Assembly: GCA_001804805.1 (NCBI GenBank)
Contig: MHBH01000073.1
Location: 30,539-94,538 of the forward strand
Origin: Lentisphaerae bacterium GWF2_49_21
GTDB taxonomy: Bacteria > Verrucomicrobiota > Lentisphaeria > Victivallales > GWF2-50-93
DNA length: 64,000 nt
Direction of reading: 5' to 3'
The position numbers and the translations under genes were made by a program. Below the pieces are notes generated by a model. It did no database searches. It saw nothing but the letters and a program-made list of their open reading frames with translations, and was not told the origin of the DNA. The number at the start of each line of letters is the position of its first letter. Positions within the stretch are counted from its first letter, which is position 1. This document shows, piece after piece, positions 24,430 to 33,048 of this stretch.

Positions 24430-24702
24430 ATGAATACTCTTGCAAAACGGCTTGGCATGACAACCCATGTATCTGTTTTGGAACGCCGGTTGCGTTCTCT
24501 GGTACAGGAATATCCATCCAATACGGCATTGGCTTTGGAAGATTGGCTTCTGGATCTTGCGAATGCGCGTAGAGCAAGAATAGTACAGTGGGACAATCCA
24601 CCGAAATCATTCATGCCTCCCCCGCAAGAGAAAATTTCAAATGAGGAGCTTGTAGTGGCAATTTGCATGATGCAGAGGTTGGATCGTCCTTTGCATTATT
24701 GA
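24430..24702 (+). CDS. Hypothetical protein (90 aa)
   Basis: The product contains LGMTTHVSVLERRLRSLV, LALEDWLLDLANARRARIVQW and NEELVVAICMMQRLDRP. It appears globular and helical. I do not recognise a named domain. It has its own promoter-like sequence close to the start codon. It sits in the toxin-antitoxin-like patch, 62 bases before an MNT/HEPN pair, but a functional link is not shown. Confidence 0.65.
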   Translation: MNTLAKRLGMTTHVSVLERRLRSLVQEYPSNTALALEDWLLDLANARRARIVQWDNPPKSFMPPPQEKISNEELVVAICMMQRLDRPLHY

Positions 24703-24764
24703 CATAAGACGCTAAGTTACGATTTAGAGTTTGACGAGAGAAGATAAAATATAAGTAGAATGTT

Positions 24765-25076
24765 ATGGTAAGAATAAATCAAATAAAGAATTATGTGAAG
24801 AGGATATCAGAGGAATTTCACCCTCAAAAGGTTATTCTTTTTGGATCATACGCCTATGGGAAGCCAACTTCAGACTCTGATGTTGACTTGCTTGTGGTGA
24901 TGGAAGATATCAATCATATGGAGAGGCCCTCTCTTGAAATTCGCAGACGGATAAAAGCTCCATTCCCTCTTGATTTGTTAGTGAAATCGCCAAGCCATAT
25001 AAGGAAGCGTCTGAAGATGCGTGATTATTTCATAAGAGATGTCTTTAAAAAGGGTGTTGTCTTATATGAGAGATGA
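24765..25076 (+). CDS. MNT-family nucleotidyltransferase (antitoxin-like)
   Basis: A minimal 103-residue nucleotidyltransferase. ILFGSYAYGKPTSDSDVDL fits GSX10DXD exactly, with a third acidic site in PFPLDLLV. It overlaps the HEPN gene downstream by eleven bases. In such pairs the MNT protein may modify or neutralise the HEPN partner. This is the ordinary stand-alone size, useful for contrast with the three-domain protein at 20295. Confidence 0.88.
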   Translation: MVRINQIKNYVKRISEEFHPQKVILFGSYAYGKPTSDSDVDLLVVMEDINHMERPSLEIRRRIKAPFPLDLLVKSPSHIRKRLKMRDYFIRDVFKKGVVLYER

Positions 25077-25449
25077 AACTCTAGAATGGATTCAGAAGGC
25101 GGAAGGAGATTTTGCAAGCGCTACAAGGGAAATACGCGCTAGGAAGAACAGGAACGAGGATTCTGCCTGTTTCCATTGCCAACAGTGCATTGAAAAATAT
25201 CTGAAGGCGATGCTTGTTGAGAAAAACATTCAGTTCCCAAAGACGCATGATCTTGGAATTTTACTTGATTTGCTCTTGAAGTCTAGCGCAGACATGGAAA
25301 TATTCCGTGATGGAATGGCCCTTCTAACGGATTACGCTGTTGTCTTCAGATATCCGGGAGAATCTGCAACAAAAGAGCAATCTCGCGAATCATATCTCAA
25401 ATGCATCGAAATACGTGCATCTATTAGGGACAAGCTGAAACTTTCTTAA
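25066..25449 (+). CDS. HEPN-domain protein, partner of the MNT nucleotidyltransferase
   Basis: A 127-residue helical HEPN protein of the second class, with SACFHCQQCIEKYLKAML and FPKTHDLGILLDLL. The RX4HXY ribonuclease motif of HepT is absent, so it may not be an RNase toxin. The start at 25066 is chosen because the sequence from MRDETLEWIQKAEGDF is the conserved N-terminus; the open frame extends to 25039. It overlaps the MNT gene, so the two are translationally linked. Confidence 0.85.
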   Translation: MRDETLEWIQKAEGDFASATREIRARKNRNEDSACFHCQQCIEKYLKAMLVEKNIQFPKTHDLGILLDLLLKSSADMEIFRDGMALLTDYAVVFRYPGESATKEQSRESYLKCIEIRASIRDKLKLS

Positions 25450-25733
25450 TTTCATAGCTGCAGACGTCACCAATAATGTGTCCCCCCAGCCTGTCCCCCG
25501 AAGCCTTGGCGTAGGAGGAAGCGCTTTGGCGAAGACTGGTGGTTTAAATAAATCCATGGTGTCCGTTCACGCTCAAGGAGCGACTGATATGCTTATTACT
25601 GCTGTTTATGATGCTGATATCAGCATCATTGGAGATCCTGGGAAAAGTCGGTGATGAGATGATCGTTCTTGATAATTAATGCCTGACGGATATATTTTTA
25701 AAGGCGAAATAACAAAATATGGAGGATTTTCAA
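25450..25733. repeat. 284-bp gap with a CTTGGCGTAGG-type repeat and a 22-bp palindrome
   Basis: A CAGCCTGTCCCCCG/AAGCCTTGGCG block at 25481-25545 matches those at 26062, 8129 and 5816. ATGATGCTGAT/ATCAGCATCAT at 25608-25629 is a perfect 22-bp palindrome. A 21-codon frame starting at 25590 spans it but is not credible. The GGAGG at about 25721 serves the next gene. Confidence 0.55.
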
Positions 25734-25955
25734 ATGATAAAAACATTGAATCCATTGATGGATAAAATTGATGTCCTTTCAGACTATGATAAAGCCATGC
25801 TTGTTGATATAATCTTAAAAAAATTATTTACGCCTGATCCGGAAATTGACAAAATCTGGGCACATGAAGCAAGAAAAAGATGGAATGCATATAAAAAGGG
25901 TGAAATAGGATATGTTTCCTATGAGAAGGCGATGGCGAAACATAGGATTAAATGA
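25734..25955 (+). CDS. Addiction-module antitoxin-like protein without an adjacent toxin
   Basis: A 73-residue protein that fits the putative addiction-module component family often found before RelE-type toxins. It has an N-terminal segment IKTLNPLMDKIDVLSDYDKAML, then PDPEIDKIWAHEARKRWNAYKKGEI and a short basic tail. GGAGG eight bases upstream supports this ATG over the one at 25719. No RelE/ParE-like gene follows; the next 325 bases are repeats. The toxin may have been lost when the repeats arrived (inference). Confidence 0.75.
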   Translation: MIKTLNPLMDKIDVLSDYDKAMLVDIILKKLFTPDPEIDKIWAHEARKRWNAYKKGEIGYVSYEKAMAKHRIK

Positions 25956-26280
25956 AGATAAGATAGTAATTATTGCGATTGCGCATCTTCGGCGCAAGCC
26001 AAATTATTGGGTTGATAGATTGCATAATTTAGATTGATGGCTAAAAAACGACACCACTAACGTGTCCTCCAGCCTGTCTCTCGTAGCCTTGGCGCAGTGG
26101 GAAGCCTTGGCGACGGAGGATTGACACTAACCTATCTCTAACAAGATTTTATGATACAAAACTTGCTGTGAATTTGATTTTACAGCGTAAAATAAAACTC
26201 ACGTCAAATATTCGTTAGTGTAAGATTAGTGTAGATAAGTGGTTAAAGATTTTATGTTAAATTTAAAGAGAGGTATATAA
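25956..26280. repeat. 325-bp gap: element B copy 2 with another repeat nested inside
   Basis: Element B begins at 26051 (ACACCACTAAC) and resumes at GACACTAACC. Between them, at about 26062-26127, sits a CAGCCTGTCTCTCG/GCCTTGGCG repeat like the one at 25481. The rest of element B (GCTGTGAATTTGATTTTAC and its partner, then TTAGTGTAAGATTAGTG) runs to about 26246, 35 bp before the NeuB-like gene. The nesting shows that the second repeat moved into an existing element B. Confidence 0.7.
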
Positions 26281-27123
26281 ATGAGCATATTTATTATCGC
26301 AGAAATCGGGATCAACCACAATGGAGACATCAATATAGCAAAACAGCTGGTTGATGTTGCGAAGGAATGTGGTTGTGATGCAGTGAAATTCCAGAAAAGG
26401 ACAATAGAGACTGTTTATCCCAAGGAAGTTCTTGATGCTCCTCGTGAGAGTCCATGGGGGATGACAAATAGAGATCAGAAAATGCATCTGGAATTTGGGC
26501 AGAAAGAATACGACATAATCAATGATTATTGCAAGGAGAAGCAGATTGATTGGTTTGCTTCCGCATGGGACTACAAGTCCTTGGAATTCCTCAGGAAGTA
26601 TAATCTTAAATATAACAAGATAGCATCCGCAATGTTAGTTGATCTGGATTTTCTCAGGGAAGTTGCTTCGGAGAAGAAGCATACGTTCATTTCAACGGGT
26701 CTGTCGGAGATCGAGGACGTCGACAAGGCTGTTGAAGTCTTCAAGAAAGCCGGTTGTCCATTCGAACTCATGCATTGTGTCGGCACCTATCCCATGAACG
26801 AGGAACAAGCAAATTTGAATATGATAAACACTTTGAAAAAACGTTATAATTGTCCCGTAGGATATAGTGGACATGAACCAGGACTTGCTGTTTCCTATGC
26901 TGCCGCAACTTTAGGTATAAGTTCACTTGAACGGCATATCACAATTGACCGGACAATGTATGGATCTGACCAGGCGGCCTCGGTTGAGCCGGGAGGATTA
27001 AGGACGCTCATAGGAGCGGTAAGGAAAATAGAAAAAGCAATGGGTGATGGTGTCAAGAGATTTCTTCCTGAAGAAAAGGCCGTTGCAAAAAAACTCAGAG
27101 TGCATCTTCCTTTGAAAAAATAG
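26281..27123 (+). CDS. NeuB-like nonulosonic acid synthase lacking the SAF domain
   Basis: The family condenses phosphoenolpyruvate with an N-acetyl-hexosamine-type sugar to give sialic, legionaminic or pseudaminic acids. The 280-residue product has IIAEIGINHNGD, AVKFQKR, ISTGLSEIED, and GYSGHEPGLAVSYAAATLG with the catalytic barrel residues. It stops after the barrel: the C-terminal antifreeze-like (SAF) domain of NeuB (normally to about 340-350) is missing. GAGAGG lies upstream. It begins a plus-strand block with a NeuA-like gene, an aminotransferase and a VOC protein. Confidence 0.88.
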   Translation: MSIFIIAEIGINHNGDINIAKQLVDVAKECGCDAVKFQKRTIETVYPKEVLDAPRESPWGMTNRDQKMHLEFGQKEYDIINDYCKEKQIDWFASAWDYKSLEFLRKYNLKYNKIASAMLVDLDFLREVASEKKHTFISTGLSEIEDVDKAVEVFKKAGCPFELMHCVGTYPMNEEQANLNMINTLKKRYNCPVGYSGHEPGLAVSYAAATLGISSLERHITIDRTMYGSDQAASVEPGGLRTLIGAVRKIEKAMGDGVKRFLPEEKAVAKKLRVHLPLKK

Positions 27124-27138
27124 TTGGGGCTGATAGAC

Positions 27139-27855
27139 ATGGGGAAAAACATTTTAGAAGACAAATCCTATCTGGATGTAACTTATTCCTTTAAGACACA
27201 TCCCAAAGGACCATATCCAAACCGGCTGGCCTGTCACCTAATCAAGAATTACTACGGCAAGCCCGGGAAAATACTTGATATCGGCTGTGGGAGAGGGGAC
27301 TATCTGGAAGTTTTCCGGGAATTGGGATTCGAAGTGTCAGGAATTGACATATCTCCATCGGTGGAGAGCATGTCCGTAAAATATGATGTCAGGCGTATTG
27401 ATCTTGAAAAGGATGATTTTCCTTATTCCCCGGAGACATTCGATTTTATTTTCAGCAAGTCCGTAGTGGAGCACATGAGAAATCCGTTTGCTCTGATGGA
27501 GAAATCTTTTTCAGGTCTCAAAAAGGATGGAATAGCGGTTATTATGACTCCCAGCTGGGAGCATAATTATTGGGGGCCGTTCTACATAGATCATACGCAT
27601 GTTACTCCTTTTACGAGGACATCTCTATCTGAAGCCATGATCATCGCGGGTTACAAGGATGTCAAAGTCATATATTTCCATCAGCTTCCTTTTGTATGGG
27701 AATATCCTTTCCTTAAACCGCTTGTGAAGATGTTATCAATCATGCCTTTCTCATACAGGCCTTTTAAACAGGATTCAAAATGGCCGGAAGGGTTCAACAA
27801 GTTAATTAGATTTTCAAAGGAAGTCATGCTTCTCGGAGTCGGGTATAAAAAATAA
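27139..27855 (+). CDS. Class I SAM-dependent methyltransferase
   Basis: A 238-residue methyltransferase. The SAM motif ILDIGCGRGDYLEVF is followed by GIDISP. The segment FDFIFSKSVVEHMRNP is the typical post-I block of the Methyltransf_11/23 group. The C-terminal third holds an acceptor-side domain with HTHVTPFTRTSL. The frame opens with a TTG at 27124; the ATG at 27139 after GGGG is preferred. It lies between the neuB-like and neuA-like genes, so it may methylate the nonulosonate or its precursor. Confidence 0.85.
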   Translation: MGKNILEDKSYLDVTYSFKTHPKGPYPNRLACHLIKNYYGKPGKILDIGCGRGDYLEVFRELGFEVSGIDISPSVESMSVKYDVRRIDLEKDDFPYSPETFDFIFSKSVVEHMRNPFALMEKSFSGLKKDGIAVIMTPSWEHNYWGPFYIDHTHVTPFTRTSLSEAMIIAGYKDVKVIYFHQLPFVWEYPFLKPLVKMLSIMPFSYRPFKQDSKWPEGFNKLIRFSKEVMLLGVGYKK

Positions 27856-27868
27856 TATTTGGAGAGAC

Positions 27869-28627
27869 ATGAATACCGATATGGAAAAAGTCTACTCGAT
27901 TATTCCTGCCAGAGGAGGGAGCAAAGGTGTTCCCGGGAAAAATATCAAACCTCTAAAGGGGCATCCTTTGATAGCCTACAGTATTGCCGCCGCTAGGCTT
28001 TCCAAAACTATTGACAGGGTGATCGTTTCTACGGATTCGGCAGAAATAGCTGAAATCTCGATGAATTATGGCGCGGAGGTGCCTTTCATCAGGCCTGCAG
28101 AATTCGCAAAGGACAACTCATCCGACAGGGATTTCATGGTCCATGCGATCCAATGGTTCGAATCAAATGAAAAGATGATACCTGAATACTGGGTCCACCT
28201 GCGTCCCACGACACCTTTGAGGGATTCCTCTCTGGTTGATGAAGCGATAGGAATCATCCGGAAAAATAAGAATGCTACCTCGTTGAGGTCAGGACATGAG
28301 GCTACCGAATCCCCGTTCAAGTGGTTTCTGGCCGATGAAAAGGGATTCTTCGTCCCTTTCAGGTCTCCGGAAGGGAAGGACTATTCGAATATGCCAAGAC
28401 AGATGTGTCCTAAGGTTTACATCCCTGACGGATATGTTGATATACTTCTTAGCTCCGTAATTGCCGGAGGGGAAAGCATACACGGAAGGAATATCCATGG
28501 ATATATAAGCCCGTATTGCGTGGAAGTTGATTCGCAGAACGACTTCGACATCCTTGAATACGCTCTTGGCAGGAAAAGTTCGCCAATATTGGATTATCTC
28601 AATAATAATTATAAAGGAAAGGAATGA
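27869..28627 (+). CDS. NeuA-like acylneuraminate cytidylyltransferase family protein
   Basis: The enzyme would activate a nonulosonic or related acid with CTP to give the CMP-sugar. The 252-residue product starts YSIIPARGGSKGVPGKNIKPL, the CTP-binding signature of the family. It continues with VIVSTDSAEIAEI, HLRPTTPLRDSSLVDEAI and a C-terminal VEVDSQNDFDILEYAL with the metal-binding Asp. GGAGA lies just upstream. It fits functionally with the NeuB-like synthase 750 bases upstream. Confidence 0.9.
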   Translation: MNTDMEKVYSIIPARGGSKGVPGKNIKPLKGHPLIAYSIAAARLSKTIDRVIVSTDSAEIAEISMNYGAEVPFIRPAEFAKDNSSDRDFMVHAIQWFESNEKMIPEYWVHLRPTTPLRDSSLVDEAIGIIRKNKNATSLRSGHEATESPFKWFLADEKGFFVPFRSPEGKDYSNMPRQMCPKVYIPDGYVDILLSSVIAGGESIHGRNIHGYISPYCVEVDSQNDFDILEYALGRKSSPILDYLNNNYKGKE

Positions 28628-28630
28628 TTT

Positions 28631-30004
28631 ATGGCTGGGCACGGATTCAGCTTCAAACCAGTCAAGGTTCCGAAGGTAAATACAAAACACAGGAGGATTG
28701 CAACATCCTTGCCGGTTCCTCAAAGCCTGCCGCTTCTGAGGAAAATAGAGAAGTATGAGACAAGGGCGATGCACGGACAGCTTCCTATAGTGTGGAAAAA
28801 GGCGTTGGGATTTTCGGTTGAAGACTTCTGGGGGAACAAATGGATTGACTTTACATCCACCATATTCGTCACTAATTCAGGTCATGGGAACAGGAAGATA
28901 ATAGCAGAACTCAAGAAGCAGATTTCAAGTCCGCTTCTTCATACTTATACATTTGCATCTGAAATCAGGGCGAAATACCTCGAGCTGCTCATCAGGAGCA
29001 CCCCGGGGCAGTTCGAGAAGGCATTTCTGCTTTCCGCCGGCACTGAAGCTACGGAATGTGCCCTCAAACTGATGAGGCTTAATGCATCAAAGACAGGCAA
29101 GAGGCGCCCCGGAATCATAGGATTCGAGGGAAACTGGCATGGTCGGACAATGGGGGCGCAGATGATGAGCTATAATCCTGCCCAGAAAGAGTGGATCGGG
29201 TTCCAGGATCCGAATATCTTCCATCTTCCGTTTCCATATCCATGGAGGAAGGAAGCCATGCAAAATCCAAGGGGTTATTTCCGCAAAGGCATAAATCAGC
29301 TCATGAAGGAAAAGGGATTGTTGCCAAAAAAGGATATCTGTGGTTTCATGATAGAGACGTTCCAAGGATGGGGAGCGGTTTTCTATCCGATGGAGTTTAT
29401 GAAGGAACTAGAACGTTTTGCCAGGGAGAACGGCATATTGATCGCATTTGATGAAATGCAATCCGGTTTTGGCAGGACAGGAAAACTTTTTGGATATATG
29501 AATTATGGAATTGAGCCCGATCTGCTCTGCTGTGGAAAAGGAGCAAGCTCAAGCCTACCTCTTTCGATCGTTCTTGGAAGTAAGGAGATCATGGACCTTC
29601 CTGATATCGGATCCATGAGCTCAACCCATTCAGCAAATCCACTGAGCTGTGCCGCAGGATACGGGAATCTCAAATCCCTCTTTGAAGACAACCTCATCAG
29701 GAAATCTGAAGGACTTGGAAGACTGTTCCATCATGAGCTGGATAAGATAAAGGGAAGATTCCCAGAGCATCTTGCTTACATAAACGGAAAGGGCCTTCTG
29801 GCAGGACTTGTTTTCTGGGACAAGAAAGGAAATCCTCTCTCTTCCCTATGCGACAGGATTGCTGAACTTTGCATGCAGAGAGGACTTCTTGTAGTCCATA
29901 CAGGGCGCGAATCCATAAAACTTGCTCCACCCCTGTGTATTACAAAGGCGGCCCTGCATGAAGGATTGGAAGTGCTGGAAAGCTCCATCAGGGATTCCAT
30001 CTGA
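28631..30004 (+). CDS. Class III PLP-dependent aminotransferase
   Basis: A 457-residue aminotransferase of the acetylornithine/4-aminobutyrate group. Visible landmarks are LLSAGTEATECALKLMR and GFEGNWHGRTMG. AFDEMQSGFGRTGKLF holds the PLP-binding Asp, and LLCCGKGASSSLPLS the probable Schiff-base lysine. STHSANPLSCAA is the substrate-side loop. The N-terminal 50 residues are an extension with a KVPKVNTKHRR stretch. Class III enzymes acting on a sugar carbonyl in glycan loci are unusual, since most sugar aminotransferases are DegT type, so the substrate is an open question. Confidence 0.88.
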   Translation: MAGHGFSFKPVKVPKVNTKHRRIATSLPVPQSLPLLRKIEKYETRAMHGQLPIVWKKALGFSVEDFWGNKWIDFTSTIFVTNSGHGNRKIIAELKKQISSPLLHTYTFASEIRAKYLELLIRSTPGQFEKAFLLSAGTEATECALKLMRLNASKTGKRRPGIIGFEGNWHGRTMGAQMMSYNPAQKEWIGFQDPNIFHLPFPYPWRKEAMQNPRGYFRKGINQLMKEKGLLPKKDICGFMIETFQGWGAVFYPMEFMKELERFARENGILIAFDEMQSGFGRTGKLFGYMNYGIEPDLLCCGKGASSSLPLSIVLGSKEIMDLPDIGSMSSTHSANPLSCAAGYGNLKSLFEDNLIRKSEGLGRLFHHELDKIKGRFPEHLAYINGKGLLAGLVFWDKKGNPLSSLCDRIAELCMQRGLLVVHTGRESIKLAPPLCITKAALHEGLEVLESSIRDSI

Positions 30005-30005
30005 C

Positions 30006-30452
30006 ATGATAAAGACAGTCAAAATCAGGCACTTTGGCATAGTTGTAAAGGATATGGAGAAATCCTTAATATTCTACAGGGATCTGCTTGGGCTTAATAT
30101 TGTCGCCGACAATATGGAAACAGGGGATTTTATTGACAGAATATTAGGTCTCAAGGAAGTCGAAGTACATACGGTAAAGCTGGGTGTTTCCAAGGATAGC
30201 ACGTTAGTGGAACTACTTGAATTCAAATCACATAATGGCGTAACATCAGCCAAAAACCGGATTTATGATATGGGGCCAAGGCATTTGGCAATCGAGGTTG
30301 AGGATATCGATTCGGCATATCGTTCCCTGGTCGACAAGGGGATCAGTTTCATATCGGCCCCTGAAATCGCACCTGAAGGCAGGGCAAAGGTGGCTTTCTG
30401 CCATGATCCGGATGGAATGCCTGTGGAAATAGTACAAGTCATTGGAAGGTGA
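30006..30452 (+). CDS. VOC superfamily (glyoxalase-like) protein
   Basis: A 148-residue protein with two beta-alpha-beta-beta-beta modules. IRHFGIVVKDMEKSLIFYRD gives the first metal His, VELLEF the first Glu, RHLAIEVEDIDSAYR the second His and GMPVEIVQV the second Glu, so the metal site looks complete. The start at 30006 lies two bases past the aminotransferase stop codon; the longer frame from 29922 is a read of that gene's end. It may be an epimerase, lyase or dioxygenase in the nonulosonate block. Confidence 0.85.
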   Translation: MIKTVKIRHFGIVVKDMEKSLIFYRDLLGLNIVADNMETGDFIDRILGLKEVEVHTVKLGVSKDSTLVELLEFKSHNGVTSAKNRIYDMGPRHLAIEVEDIDSAYRSLVDKGISFISAPEIAPEGRAKVAFCHDPDGMPVEIVQVIGR

Positions 30453-30455
30453 ATT

Positions 30456-31262
30456 ATGGCTGGTAAAGGTTTAAGCGGACTTGCGAACATCAATATTGAG
30501 CTTACCAGCAGATGCAACAAGAACTGCTGGATCTGCGGACGACGCAAGGTTGAAAGGGACATGCCCGAACTTGCGCTGAAGTATGGAGACATGCCTTTTG
30601 AACTGGTCAGGAAGATCGTAAGGCAGTTGCCGAGGAACGTGGTGGTGCAGCTGCACAACAATGGAGAGCCTCTCCTTTATCCTGAATTTGGAAAGGCGGT
30701 CGCTCTATTCAAAAACCAGATAACCAATATAGTCACCAACGGAAAACTTCTGCTTGAGAAGGCCGATGAGATCATAGGGAATCTTGACACCATGGCGATA
30801 TCAGTCTTCGAGAAGGATCCCGAAGCCGATGAGCAATTTAGAATCATTGAAAAGTTCTTTGAGATCAAGAGGGACAGGAAACCTTATACGATCCTGCGTC
30901 TCAATGGAGATGTAGATGAAGCCAGATATCAGAAATTCGGGTCTGTCTTCGCGAAAAGGGCTCTCCATGCAGCTATGGGAAGCTTCAGTTATAAGAAGGC
31001 AAGCCCCACGGTCCCTGAAATAGGGATATGCCTGGACTTTCTCCATCATCTTGCCATAAACAGCCTAGGGGAAGTGTCAATATGCGTAAGATTCGATCCT
31101 AAGAGGCTTGGGGTCATAGGGAATGTGAATACCCAGACGCTTGATGATATATGGAACAGTGATAAAAGATTGAAATGGCTTGGACTTCACAAATCAGGTA
31201 AAAGAAAAAATATTCCATTGTGCTCCTTTTGTGAATTTTGGGGAGTCCCGACAGGAGTATGA
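30456..31262 (+). CDS. Radical SAM protein with SPASM-like C-terminus
   Basis: The 268-residue product has the cluster motif CNKNCWIC (CxxxCxxC) in ELTSRCNKNCWICGRR. It then has QLHNNGEPLLYPE, the GGEP-like block, and NIVTNG. Its end carries ICLDFLHHLAINSLGEVSICVRFDP and CSFCEFW, which resembles a SPASM/twitch domain holding a second FeS cluster. It lies four bases after the VOC gene and probably acts on the same intermediate. The reaction is unknown. Confidence 0.85.
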   Translation: MAGKGLSGLANINIELTSRCNKNCWICGRRKVERDMPELALKYGDMPFELVRKIVRQLPRNVVVQLHNNGEPLLYPEFGKAVALFKNQITNIVTNGKLLLEKADEIIGNLDTMAISVFEKDPEADEQFRIIEKFFEIKRDRKPYTILRLNGDVDEARYQKFGSVFAKRALHAAMGSFSYKKASPTVPEIGICLDFLHHLAINSLGEVSICVRFDPKRLGVIGNVNTQTLDDIWNSDKRLKWLGLHKSGKRKNIPLCSFCEFWGVPTGV

Positions 31263-31288
31263 AAGGGCAGTAGCATTTAAATATATTT

Positions 31289-33001
31289 ATGTTTGATATA
31301 TTAAAGAAAATCTGGTCGATACTTAATCCAAAGGAAAGAATTACTGCGGTTCTAATCTTTGTTTTGATGATATTTAGTGCGGCTCTCGAAATTGTCGGGA
31401 TTGGGCTAATTATGCCGGTCATTGCTTTATTGTCAAAACCAGAGTTGATTGATCATAATAGATTTTTTAAAATCATCCATGATTTTGTCAATCCCGAATC
31501 TACAAAAAGCTTCATTATTATACTTTCCGTGAGTCTTATAATACTTTATATACTAAAAAATATATTTATGATGTGGTTTACATTATATCAAAGTAAATTT
31601 ATCTTTAATAAAACATCGGAATTGTCAAACAAGCTATATGAGAATTATATCAATGCTCGATATTCATTTCATCTAAAAAACAATTCTACCCATCTTCTCA
31701 ATAATTTAAATCAAATAAGTGGAATCGGAATCGGAATACTTCTTCCCTTTATGATCCTCTTGACAGAAGGGATTGTAGCCTTTTCAATAATATTGCTCTT
31801 ATTTCTTATGAATCCAATAATAACATTAAGTGTATCCGGAATAGGATCTGTTATTATTGCAACGTCATACCTGCTTTTAAAGAAAATAAATTATCAGCTT
31901 GGTGAAAGAATTAGATTTCATGGAGCATATGTGTTTCAATTTGCCATGCAGGGATTTGAGGCTATAAAGGAATGCAAGGTTCGCAACAAAGAAACATATT
32001 TTTGTAATGAATATAGGAGGCATCTGTTTTTAAGGAATGATGCTATGGCATTGAGCAATGCGCAGGTCAATTATCCTCGTTTCTTCATAGAGGCTCTTGT
32101 CATAGTAATTGGACTTTCTACCTTGATAATTCTTCTTGAATTTGGAAATACGAATGAATCTGCATTACTTACATTATCATTGTTTAGTGTTTGCCTTTTG
32201 AGAATCATGCCATCAATGAGCCGTATTCAATACAACATGACAATTATTCGTCAAAATCTTTACACATTTAATGAACTATATCACGATCTTACATCATTTC
32301 AGATTGATAAACGGCATAATGATGGCGACCCCATTGTTTTAAATGATACGATTCTTATAGACAATATATCTTTTTCATATCGAGATGAATCAACGCCTAT
32401 ATTTAAAGATTATTCCCTTTCCATCAAAAAATATTCATCAGTAGTATTTATGGGAACAACGGGATCTGGGAAAACAACATTAATAGATATTATATTGGGA
32501 TTACTGAAACCTCATCAAGGTGTTATTCGAGTTGATGGAAGAAACATTGAAGAAAATATTTCCTCCTGGCAGATAAAAATTGGTTATGTACCACAATTTA
32601 TTTATCTTATGGATAGTACGATTAAAAATAATGTTGCTTTTGGTGTAAAACCTGAAGAAATTAATGATGAACGTGTAAGAGAATGCCTTAAAACAGCACA
32701 AATCATCGATTTTATTGATTCACAGAAAGATAGGCTCAATACTATGGTGGGAGAGAAAGGTGTAAGGTTATCAGGTGGACAGAGACAAAGAATAGGAATA
32801 GCCAGGGCATTGTATCATCAACCTGAAGTATTGATTCTCGATGAGGCTACATCTGCTCTTGACAACGAGACTGAAAAAGCATTTATAGATGCTGTTAATG
32901 TCTTGAAGGGAAAGATTACAATTATAATGATAGCTCATCATCTTGCAAGTGCGAAACACTGTGACAGGATCATAGAAATAAATGGTTTAAATAAGGACTG
33001 A
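31289..33001 (+). CDS. ABC exporter, fused permease and ATPase (MsbA/PglK-like flippase)
   Basis: The 570-residue protein has six membrane segments in residues 15-320, then a nucleotide-binding domain. That domain shows Walker A GTTGSGKTT (389-397), a Q-loop GYVPQ, signature LSGGQRQR (494-501) and Walker B VLILDEA (514-520). Position in a glycan locus suggests flipping of a lipid-linked oligosaccharide, as PglK does, or export of a sugar lipid. The gene is markedly AT-rich compared with the NeuB block upstream, suggesting a different origin. Confidence 0.92.
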   Translation: MFDILKKIWSILNPKERITAVLIFVLMIFSAALEIVGIGLIMPVIALLSKPELIDHNRFFKIIHDFVNPESTKSFIIILSVSLIILYILKNIFMMWFTLYQSKFIFNKTSELSNKLYENYINARYSFHLKNNSTHLLNNLNQISGIGIGILLPFMILLTEGIVAFSIILLLFLMNPIITLSVSGIGSVIIATSYLLLKKINYQLGERIRFHGAYVFQFAMQGFEAIKECKVRNKETYFCNEYRRHLFLRNDAMALSNAQVNYPRFFIEALVIVIGLSTLIILLEFGNTNESALLTLSLFSVCLLRIMPSMSRIQYNMTIIRQNLYTFNELYHDLTSFQIDKRHNDGDPIVLNDTILIDNISFSYRDESTPIFKDYSLSIKKYSSVVFMGTTGSGKTTLIDIILGLLKPHQGVIRVDGRNIEENISSWQIKIGYVPQFIYLMDSTIKNNVAFGVKPEEINDERVRECLKTAQIIDFIDSQKDRLNTMVGEKGVRLSGGQRQRIGIARALYHQPEVLILDEATSALDNETEKAFIDAVNVLKGKITIIMIAHHLASAKHCDRIIEINGLNKD

Positions 33002-33048
33002 CTCTAAGTAAAAATAGTTATTATAAAAGTATAAAAATGGAATAATAT

